Origin: Eutreptiella sp. 'Long Island Sound 2002'
Taxonomy: Eukaryota > Euglenozoa > Euglenophyceae > Eutreptiales > Eutreptiaceae
Assembly (NCBI GenBank): GCA_964036045.1
Contig: OZ038378.1
Location: 182,554,944-182,618,943, forward strand
Direction: 5' to 3'
Length of the DNA stretch: 64,000 bases
The notes under the pieces are model-generated. The model was not told where the DNA came from. It did no database searches and worked only from the letters and a program-made list of their open reading frames with translations. The translations under genes were made by a program, and so were the position numbers. Shown here one piece after another: positions 16,881 to 25,600 of this stretch (its first letter is position 1; each line of letters opens with the position of its first letter).

Positions 16881-19508
16881 TCACAGGTTGTGGAAGGCTT
16901 GTAGCCGGTGGTACACTGTGGTCGGGACCGCCAGCTGGAGCTCTAGGTCGGCGGGGTGCGCCGCTGCCGGCCACACTCCCGGCTTCGCTGCCTTGGCGTT
17001 GTCCTTCAGGCGGACCTGGAGCAGGAGGGCGTGGTGTTCGCCCTCCCGCAGCGCCTTGACGATCATGCGAGTGCAGTCTGCCCCGCGGACTACGGCTTCG
17101 GGCCCCGGCAGGCGCTCGGGGTCGCAGACGGCGATGTGCGCGTCCGCCGGGCTGAACATGCAAACTACCCACTGCGGGTTCTGCTCTCCCCGTTGAGCAA
17201 CAGCGAGGGTAGCCGCTGGGCGGGCGTGCCTGATTGGCCCCGTGTGGAGATCCGGGACGTCCATGGCCCTGATGGCGTCTCCCTGCCATGCGGCCCGTAG
17301 ATGCTCCTCCTGGTCGGGGCTCCAGACCAGTGCAGGGGGGTGGGCCCACCCCGGTTCCTGCCTCTTGTTGGCGGCGCTGACGGTGTGTAGCAGGACTGCT
17401 AGCGGCCAGGGGTCCGCCGTCATATAGTAGGCCTGGATGGGCCCCTGCTTCCAGTCGACATGGGGCTGGGTCGGGAATGCCCCTTGCCTGGCGTTGCCGT
17501 GCCAGACGGTCCAGCGGCCCCCGGCCAGGATGTGCGACCGGTACCCCCCGGCGTGGCCGTGCAGGATGGCCTGGTAGCCCGCCGCCTGCAGCACCAGCGC
17601 CTCCCCCAGCTGAGGCCCGGGAGGGGGTGCGCCGCCACCTGCGTCCCTGACGCGGGTGCGCTCGCGGAGTGTGGCGTGCCATGGGTGGGGCGCGTCGCGC
17701 TGCGGCCCTTGTATGCTTCCCGCGATCTGCGCCGGGCCGTGGTGGTGGACAAAACTCTCCCCGCCGTCTGCCAGTAGCGCCGCCGTGACGACGTACAGCT
17801 GCTCCGGCGTGAGGGGTGCCGTCGGCGTGTGCGCTGCGGCTGGCTGGCGGGGCCGTGTGTCTCGGCAGAGGACGTGGGGCAGCAGTTGCGCTGGCCACAC
17901 CGCCACGGGTCCCATGGTGACGGCCGCGACCGTGGACGCCAGCGCCGTGCGGTCCGTTGGCCTGTATTGCCTGAGCCCCGTGGTATCCCGGGCGAGGTGC
18001 CTGCAGGCCGCCATCCAGGCCACAGCTCTGCAGTTCCTGCGGTCCGGTTCGGCCCCGTCCGCGCTGCTGCTTCCCCTTTGCTGTACCGTCGTGGTCGTGT
18101 CGAGCGGGGGGCCCTGTTGCAGCGCCTCCGGGCTCTGTCGCGGCAGGAGGGCGGGCGGGGCCGGCTGCGGGAAGCTCTGCGCGCCCAGGCGCTCCGGGTG
18201 CTTGTGGTACGGGGTCTGTCGGCGGTGCTCCGGGGCCGTCCGGGGTAGGAAGAGGAGTTGGTGCAGGTACCAGTGGCCGTGTGCGGTGGACGGGTTGTGG
18301 AGTGCTAACCACTGTTCCACCACGCCTCCCGGCCGTGCGGCCTCGACGCGGCGCTGTAACCCCAGGCGGCTCAGGCGGTTTGACGTGCCCGCAGGCGGGA
18401 TGTGGGTCTGCGGGTAGAGCACCCGCAGCGGCTCCAGCGCCAGGTCCAGCACCTCGTCGGTGAGTTGTACCGTAAGGGCCGACGCCCTGTGCAGGGCGTG
18501 GCGGACCCTGGGTGTGGGGGCCGTGAGCTGTTCGAGCAACCGCCCCGGCGGGCAGCGTGCACCCGGGTTCGTCATCCACTCCCTGGGGTCGCTCAGCATG
18601 GCCCTCCACACTTCCCTTGTGAGGGTGTGGTGGGGGGCCAAGGAGGGGACCGCCCGTAAGAGGCGGTGGCTCGCCGGTGGCGATCGCATGGGTTGCGGGG
18701 CGGCCACAGTGATCCACCTGCACGCCGTGTCGGGCAGGATCGCCCCCCATTCCGCGGTCCCCATGCCCTGGGCGTGGAGTAGCGCCTGGCCCTGCACCAG
18801 GGGGAAATACGGGCTCGGGCGCCCGTCCTCCTCCCTCCACCGTACCCAGGCCGCTCCCGCCTGCAGGCTGCGGAGCAGGGCCACGCCGGGGAGGAGTGGC
18901 TGTGGGAAGGCCCCCTTGACGGCTTGGGCGGCATGGGCCAGGGTGCCCATGGGTAGATACCACAGCGGGAGGACCCAGGGGTGTGGTAGCGGTTGCGCCC
19001 CCCCTGCGTCCCATCGCCACTTGGAGTCTGGCGGGGCGGATTGAACCGTGCCTGTCTGCAGGAAGTGGCGTGCCCTCTTTTCGGGGTGCCGCTGGAGGGT
19101 TGCCGCGAGGCTGAACCCCTCTGCCGCGGGCGCCACTGGGAGGCCGCCCCGGGGCCTGCGCCAGGGGAAATCCTCGTTGGTCGGCCAGGCCTGGAGGTCC
19201 CGGGCGATTTCCTCCGCGGTGCCTGTGGGGGCACCCTCCGGTGCCAGGTGCCACATGACGGCGAGCACCGCCCATGTGGAGAAGGGCCACGCCCGTGGAG
19301 GGGTGTACACCTTGATGGTCCACTGTGGGCGCGCGCGCCGCACGCGGGATGCGTGGAGCACCCCTCGGACCATGTCCGGCGCTAGGACCAGCACCATTCC
19401 CGAGGGCTCTACGACGATCCCCTCCGCCGGTCCGCCGTGGCGGCCCCGGATGTGCAAGGCCACTTCCGCTTGGCCCGTGTGGGCGACTCGGTCGATGGCC
19501 TCATGGAT
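16881..19508 (-). CDS. LINE ORF1, main part (~875 residues)
   Basis: This reverse-strand frame is open from the R1 junction to TGA 16881-16883. With R1 and one GGAT removed it joins ORF1 codons at 22187, giving ~1007 codons in all. The product is Pro/Ala/Arg-rich. A stretch at ~18475-17980 resembles a ULP1 (C48) cysteine protease: LTDEVLDLALEPL, then GHWYLHQLLF ~70 residues on, then NCRAVAWMAACRHLA. A second region near 17150-17050 repeats the theme (QWVVCMF, CDPE, GADCTRMIV) without the His. The match is by motif order only. A nucleic-acid-binding coat protein is the default role of LINE ORF1. The long overlapping frame at 16219-19323 is a GC-rich shadow. Confidence 0.6.
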   Translation of the reverse strand: MHEAIDRVAHTGQAEVALHIRGRHGGPAEGIVVEPSGMVLVLAPDMVRGVLHASRVRRARPQWTIKVYTPPRAWPFSTWAVLAVMWHLAPEGAPTGTAEEIARDLQAWPTNEDFPWRRPRGGLPVAPAAEGFSLAATLQRHPEKRARHFLQTGTVQSAPPDSKWRWDAGGAQPLPHPWVLPLWYLPMGTLAHAAQAVKGAFPQPLLPGVALLRSLQAGAAWVRWREEDGRPSPYFPLVQGQALLHAQGMGTAEWGAILPDTACRWITVAAPQPMRSPPASHRLLRAVPSLAPHHTLTREVWRAMLSDPREWMTNPGARCPPGRLLEQLTAPTPRVRHALHRASALTVQLTDEVLDLALEPLRVLYPQTHIPPAGTSNRLSRLGLQRRVEAARPGGVVEQWLALHNPSTAHGHWYLHQLLFLPRTAPEHRRQTPYHKHPERLGAQSFPQPAPPALLPRQSPEALQQGPPLDTTTTVQQRGSSSADGAEPDRRNCRAVAWMAACRHLARDTTGLRQYRPTDRTALASTVAAVTMGPVAVWPAQLLPHVLCRDTRPRQPAAAHTPTAPLTPEQLYVVTAALLADGGESFVHHHGPAQIAGSIQGPQRDAPHPWHATLRERTRVRDAGGGAPPPGPQLGEALVLQAAGYQAILHGHAGGYRSHILAGGRWTVWHGNARQGAFPTQPHVDWKQGPIQAYYMTADPWPLAVLLHTVSAANKRQEPGWAHPPALVWSPDQEEHLRAAWQGDAIRAMDVPDLHTGPIRHARPAATLAVAQRGEQNPQWVVCMFSPADAHIAVCDPERLPGPEAVVRGADCTRMIVKALREGEHHALLLQVRLKDNAKAAKPGVWPAAAHPADLELQLAVPTTVYHRLQAFHNL
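19505..19508 (+). repeat. Target-site duplication of R1, left copy
   Basis: GGAT here and at 22183-22186 flank R1. Removing R1 plus one copy restores the LINE ORF1 frame, which supports a 4 bp duplication. Confidence 0.85.
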
Positions 19509-20409
19509 TGAAGGATGTTTGGGGGGAGGGGGCGACCTCGAAGCTTCCCTTCGGCATGCACGCCCTCAAACCCCCAAACCCGTGAAGTCCAAGTCTTCCA
19601 CTCTTATTCACGATTGTCCAAAGGATTCTGTGATCCTTGCCTCGGCCATGACACAATCTGGCGTCCTGGGCAAGGAGATGAAGGTATATGTAGACAAAGT
19701 AAATATGTAGACAAGTAATATGTACATGTAACAATTTTATACTATAAAATAGCATAAAAAAGAGGACGAAATGAAGGCGACGGCGTCGCCGCCATCAGAA
19801 AATCTGACGGCTACGAGGCGTCGCCATCAGGATCTCCACTGAGATCCTGCCCAAACTGGGCCAAGCAGTGGTTTTTGGGCGAAAAACAATGAAATAAAGT
19901 GATTTTTGAGCCAAAAACGCTCATTTCACGCGTCTCCCCCCAACGCGTCGCGTAGCCGACACGACGCGTTTCTGTACCAATTCAACCTACATATGAAAAG
20001 GCCCACTGTTGGGCTACGCCATGGGCGTCTGGGCGATTCCCGGAATCGCCTCAGCATTTTTTGAAAAATGCGTGAACGCGCCACTTTTCGCAAAAATGGA
20101 CCTTCGCGGAACGCCGCGAAAAAGGTCACGCTATAATCTTTTAGTTCTAAAAACGATAAAACAATAATAAAATTGCCTAAAATCTTTAGAAATCGAGGAA
20201 TAAATCCTCGTTCTGGAGCTGCGTCGCGCAGGCGACGACTGTCGTCGCCAGCCCCAAAAAGACGTAAAATGTCGATTTCTGGGGTATTTTACAGAAATCC
20301 CACAGAAATCAGGATGCCGTAGCATCAACAGGAAAATTCCTGATCTGGCCTGGCGAAGAGCGCCACAGGCTGGGCAGCGGGTATGGGTGAAGCACCCCAT
20401 ACCGCTTCA
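19509..20409 (-). repeat. R1 LTR, low-coordinate (3') copy
   Basis: This 901 bp LTR contains several short hairpins, for example GATCTCCACTGAGATC and GGCGACGGCGTCGCC, and an AT-rich stretch near 19680-19760. Related copies are at 58405, 60149 and 61888. Confidence 0.88.
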
Positions 20410-21281
20410 CCCCCCTCCTTAGAAGCCTTGCCTATATCCAAAGGAAGGCAAGGCCAAGGAGGCGCTCTGACCCCTGCAGTGCCCTGGTTTCACAACTGAT
20501 TCAGCAGAACAGTGGGGGGGGGGGGGCTTCGTAAGTAATTTACATGCCACCACACATGTAAATTATTATTTTTTTTTTTTTGATCTTGATATATTCATAG
20601 GGCAATTGCCCACCAGGCGTCCACACTGGTCCCTGGCACTCCTTGTGGCCTGTAGTTACATGAACAGAGGCACTGCAGGGCCTTCCGCCCTGACTGATGG
20701 CGCTTAGGCGCACATATGGGCCCTTTTTCTCCATGGGCATGGAAATCAATAATTCAATAAATTCAGAAAAAATTATTTAGGGTCAGACCCAAGGCAACGA
20801 CTTCCTCGCGCCTGAATTTAGGGCCATTTCCTGCCCAAGGCGACGAATTCCTCGTGCCTTTTAGGGTCGATTCCCAACCCAAGGTGACGAATGAACGCAC
20901 CTGATTTGGGGGATTTATGGTCATTTCCTACCCAAGGCGCCCCACGCCGATTTAGGAAGGGACCTCCGTCAACCAACCCAAGGCGACGAATTAACGCGCC
21001 TTCTTGTGCACTTCGCAGATGGCGTCGTCGTCGCTGTGGTCGTCGCCCAGTGGCGGCGGGCTGGACTTGGGGGCTCCATAGGGTCCATGGGGAAGCCATG
21101 GTCTTATCCATCGTCGGAGTCAAGGAATTCCTCCTTCATCGCGTTGATGCCCTGGACCTTAGCTCCTGCAGTTTCCCAGCGAACAGCGATCAGCGATCCG
21201 CGTACTCCTGCAGTCTGGGCGTCGTCGCCGTCCGCAGGCCGTCACACGCCCTTGGTGGCCTTGGCGTCGGCAGAATCCTTT
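20410..21281 (-). other. R1 internal region
   Basis: No ORF is convincing. It holds the polypurine tract (20410-20420), a poly-T run near 20568-20582, and from ~20770 to 21010 several degenerate ~50 bp repeats built around CCCAAGGCGACGAATTC and TTTAGGGTC. The end, GGCGTCGGCAGAATCCTT, is the position of the primer-binding site on the reverse strand. Confidence 0.7.
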
Positions 21282-22182
21282 TGAAGGATATTTGGGGGGA
21301 GGGGGCGACCTCGAAGCTTCCCTTCGGCATGCACGCCCTCAAACCCCCAAACCCGTGAAGTCCAAGTCTTCCACTCTTATTCACGATTGTCCAAAGGATT
21401 CTGTGATCCTTGCCTCGGCCATGACACAATCTGGCGTCCTGGGCAAGGAGATGAAGGTATATGTAGACAAAGTAAATATGTAGACAAGTAATATGTACAT
21501 GTAACAATTTTATACTATAAAATAGCATAAAAAAGAGGACGAAATGAAGGCGACGGCGTCGCCGCCATCAGAAAATCTGACGGCTACGAGGCGTCGCCAT
21601 CAGGATCTCCACTGAGATCCTGCCCAAACTGGGCCAAGCAGTGGTTTTTGGGCGAAAAACAATGAAATAAAGTGATTTTTGAGCCAAAAACGCTCATTTC
21701 ACGCGTCTCCCCCCAACGCGTCGCGTAGCCGACACGACGCGTTTCTGTACCAATTCAACCTACATATGAAAAGGCCCACTGTTGGGCTACGCCATGGGCG
21801 TCTGGGCGATTCCTGGAATCGCCTCAGCATTTTTTGAAAAATGCGTGAACGCGCCACTTTTCGCAAAAATGGACCTTCGCGGAACGCCGCGAAAAAGGTC
21901 ACGCTATAATCTTTTAGTTCTAAAAACGATAAAACAATAATAAAATTGCCTAAAATCTTTAGAAATCGAGGAATAAATCCTCGTTCTGGAGCTGCGTCGC
22001 GCAGGCGAGGACTGTCGTCGCCAGCCCCAAAAAGACGTAAAATGTCGATTTCTGGGGTATTTTACAGAAATCCCACAGAAATCAGGATGCCGTAGCATCA
22101 ACAGGAAAATTCCTGATCTGGCCTGGCGAAGAGCGCCACAGGCTGGGCAGCGGGTATGGGTGAAGCACCCCATACCGCTTCA
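21282..22182 (-). repeat. R1 LTR, high-coordinate (5') copy
   Basis: It is nearly identical to 19509-20409 and ends GCTTCA at 22182, followed by the second GGAT. Confidence 0.88.
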
Positions 22183-22186
22183 GGAT
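22183..22186 (+). repeat. Target-site duplication of R1, right copy
   Basis: GGAT, paired with 19505-19508. Confidence 0.85.
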
Positions 22187-22582
22187 GTTCACGCTGCCGC
22201 GCGCGGTCTCATCAAGAATCCAGCCCTGCGCCACCCCGTAGCGCAGGGCGGCGCGTGTGGCCGCATGCCCCACCGCGGGCAGCGCTCCGTCATCAGGGCC
22301 GGGTTGGGGGTGTCGCTTGGGGCACCAGTCTTCTCCGGTGCAGTGTCCCCGTTTCGACGCGGGGCGGAGGGCGGGCACGCTGCTCGCCGGCGGCGTAGGT
22401 TCCGCGGGCGTGCTGCCCGCGGGGGGCTCTGGGATTATCCCCAGGTCGGAGTCCGCGCCCGCGTCCTCCTGTGGGGAGTCTCCTTCGCCGCCTCTGAGTC
22501 CCAGCGCCCTGATGACGTTGTGTGCCGCGTCCAGCGTCGGAGATCGGGGGCGGGTTTTGCGTGGGGCCGCGGGTTCTGCCAT
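22187..22582 (-). CDS. LINE ORF1, N-terminal part
   Basis: The ATG at 22582 (reverse strand) starts MAEPAAPRKTRPRSP. The ~132 codons are Pro-, Ala- and Asp/Glu-rich without a known domain; the tail reads ...AALRYGVAQGWILDETARG. The frame continues into 16881-19508 when R1 and one GGAT are removed. ATG 22582 is chosen because the in-frame codon at 22642 is only GTG. The 5' monomer array begins ~60 bp upstream. Confidence 0.65.
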
Positions 22583-22639
22583 TGTTGTGTCGCTGTGCCT
22601 AAGAGCAGGGGGTGGGGTGCGGATTTCCCGTGGCTGGTG

Positions 22640-25600
22640 CACGTGCTGTGGGCGCGGTGGGGCGTGGGTGGGGGAGCTCGAACACTGCTTCCGCGGGCCG
22701 GCGTTCGCGTGTTCGTGTGGGTATTAGGTGCCCCCCCTGCCGCCCGCGTAGCATGGGTGGCCCCCTTGCGAGGGGTGTCCGATGCCAGGCGCTCTCCCTC
22801 CTCCGGCTGCCCTCCTCCGGGGGGCTGCCAGGGTCCGCCACCCACGTGCTGTGGGCGGGGGTGTGCGGGTGTGGGGGCCCATCACTGTTGCCTTGGTCTG
22901 CATGCCCTGTGGCGGCTGCGTGCCGCGGGGGTGGTGGCGGTCCCAGCACCGGCCGCACAGCGTGGTGCCCTTGCGAGCCGCCGTTGCGTACTGTGGGGGC
23001 TGCGGAAGGGCTTCCCCGGGTGCCTTCTGCCGTTGTGGGGAGTGTCTGAGTTCAGGCGCTTCCCCCTCCCCGGCTGCCCGCCTCCGGGCGTGCTGTCGGG
23101 GCCCGCTACCTGCGTGCTGTGGGCGGGGCTGTGGGAGTGTGGGGGCCCAACACTGTCCCCTTGGCTCGCCTGCACCGTGTGGGGCTGCGTGCCGCGGGGG
23201 TGGTGGGGGGTCGTCCCCGCAGGGGCTGGCCTTCCACCGTTGCGAGGGGCGTCCGGTGTCAGGCGCTATCCCTCCCCCTGCCGCCCGTCCTCTGGGACGG
23301 GCGGCCGGAGTTCCGCGACCCGTGTGTCCTGGGTGCGGTTGATGTGGGCGTGGGGGCCCAGCACCGGCCCCACGCCTTGCGAGCCGTTGATGCGCGCCGT
23401 GGGGGCGGCGGAAGGGCGTCCCCGGGGGGGGTGCCTTGCGCCTTTGTGAGGGGCGTCTGAGGTCAGGCGCTCCCCCTCCCCCGGCTGTCCGCCCTCTGTG
23501 CGGGCTGTCGGGGTCCGCTACCCATGTGCTGTGGGCGCGGGTGTGCGGCTGAGGGGGGGCCCAGCACTGTCTGCTTGGCTTGCATGCCCTCTGGGGGCTG
23601 CGTGCCGCGGGGCTGGCGGGGGGCCGTCCCCGGGGGGGGTGGCCTGCCACCGTTCTGAGGGGCATCTGGTGTCAGGCGCTGTCCCTCCCCCGGCCGCCCG
23701 TCCTCTGGGGCGGGCAGCCGGGCTTCCGCGACCCGTGTGTCCCGGGTGCGGTTGGTGTGGGCGTGAGGACCGAGCACGCACCGGCCCCACAGCGTGCCCC
23801 ATGTGGGCCGGCGTTGCGCGCTGTGGGGGTGGCGGAAGGGCGTCCCCGGGGGGGGTGCCTTTCGCCGTTGTGAGGGGCATCTGAGGTCAGGCGCTTCCCC
23901 TCCCCCGACTGCCCGCCCTCCGGGCGTGCAGCCGGGGTTCCGCAACCCGTGTGTCCCGGGTGCGGTTGGTGCGGGCGTGGGGACCCTGCACCGGCCCCAC
24001 AGTGTGCGCCCTTGCGGGCCGGCGTTGCGCGCTGTGGGGGTGGCGGAAGGGCGTCCCCGGTGGGGTTGCCTTTCACCGTTGTGAGGGGCGTCTGAGGTCA
24101 GGCGCTCCCCCTTCCCCGGCTGCCCGCCCTCCGGGCGGGCTGTCAGGGTCCGCTACCAATGTGCTGTGGGTGCGGGTGTGTGGGTGTGGGGGCCCAGCAC
24201 TGTCCCCTTGGCCTGCATGCCCTGTGGGGGCTGCGTGCCCCGGGGGTGGTGGGGGGCCATCCCCGCGGGGGGTGGCCTGCCACCGTTGTGAGGGGCGTCT
24301 GGTGTCAGGCGCTGTCCCTCCCCTGACCGCCCGTCCTCTGGGGCGGGCAGCCAGGGTTCCGTGACCCGTGTGTCCCGGGTGCGAATGGTGCGGGCGTGGG
24401 GACCCAGCACCGGCCCCACAGCGTGCACCCTTGCGGGCCGGCGTTGCGCGCCGCGGGGGTGGTTGAGGGGCGTCCCCGGGGGGGGTGCCTTTTGCCATTG
24501 TGGGGGGCGTCTGAGGTTAGGCGCTCCCCCTTCCCCGGCTGCCCGCCCTCTGGGCGGGCTGTCGGGGTCCGCTACCCACTTGCTGTGGGCGCCGGCGTGA
24601 TAGTGTGGGGGCCCAGCACTGTCCCCTTGGCTTGCATGCCCTGTGGGGGCTGCGTGCCGCGGGGGTGGTGGGGGGCCGTCCCCTGGGGGGCTGGCCTGCC
24701 ACCGTTGTGAGGGGCGTCTGGTGTCAGGCGCTGTCCCTCCCCCGGCCGCCCGTCCTCTGGGGCGGACAGCCGGGGTTCCGCGACCCGTGTGTCCCGGGCG
24801 CGGTTGTTGTGGGCGTGGCGACCCAGCACCGGCCCAACAGCGTGCGCCCTTGTGGGCCGGCGTTGCGCGCTGTGGGGCTGGCGGGAGGGCCTCCCCGGGG
24901 GGGGTGCCTTTCGCCGTTGTGCGGGGCGTCTGAGGTCAGGCGCTCCCCCTCCCCCGGCTGCCCGCCCTCTGGGCGGGCTGTCGGCGTCCACTACCCACGT
25001 GCTGTGGGCGCGGGTGTGCGGGTGTGGGGGCCCAGCACTGTCCCCTTGGCTTGCATGCCCTGTGGGGGCTGCGTGCCACGGGGGTGGTGGGGGGCCGTCC
25101 CCGGGGGGAATGGCCCGCCACCGTTGTGAGAGGCGTCTGGTGTCGGGCGCTGTCCCTCTCCCGGCCCCCTGGGGCAGGCAGCCGGGGTTCCGCGACCCCT
25201 GTGTCCCGGGTGCGGTTTGTGTGGGCGTGGGGACCCTGCACCTGCCCCACAGCATGCGCCCTTGCGGGCCGGCGTTGCGTATTGTGGTGGTGGCGGAAGG
25301 GCGTCCCCGGGCGGGATGCCTTTCGCCGTTGTGAGGGGCGTCTGAGGTCAGGCGCTCCCCCTCCCCCGACTGCCCGCCCTCCGGGCGGGCTGTCGGGGTC
25401 CGCCACCCACGTGCTGTGGGCGCGGGTGTGCGGGTGTGGGGGCCCAGCACTGTCCCCGTGGGGGCTGCGTGCCGCGGGGCTGGCGGGGGGCCGTCCCCGG
25501 GGGGGGTGGCCTGCCACCGTTGTGAGGGGCGTCTGGTGTCGGGCGCTGTCCCTCCCCCGACCGCCCCTCCCCTGGGGCGGGCAGCCGGGGTTCCGCGACC

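Larger units (their letters stand above)
19509..22182 (-). mobile_element. Small non-autonomous LTR element R1 (2.67 kb)
   Basis: Two 901 bp direct repeats (19509-20409, 21282-22182) flank an 872 bp centre with no coding capacity. The repeats run TGAAG...CTTCA and differ at about three positions by eye, so insertion was recent. A polypurine tract AAGGAGGGGGG (reverse strand, 20410-20420) lies directly before the reverse-strand LTR start TGAAGCGG, which fixes the orientation as minus. I found no clear primer-binding site. This fits a coding-free LTR retrotransposon (TRIM/LARD type). It interrupts LINE ORF1. Confidence 0.85.

Noticed and set aside
16219-19323. A 1034-codon reverse-strand frame overlapping LINE ORF1
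   Set aside because: It overlaps ORF1 in another frame, is extremely Pro/Gly/Arg-rich, and does not continue across R1. ORF1 rejoins exactly when R1 is removed.
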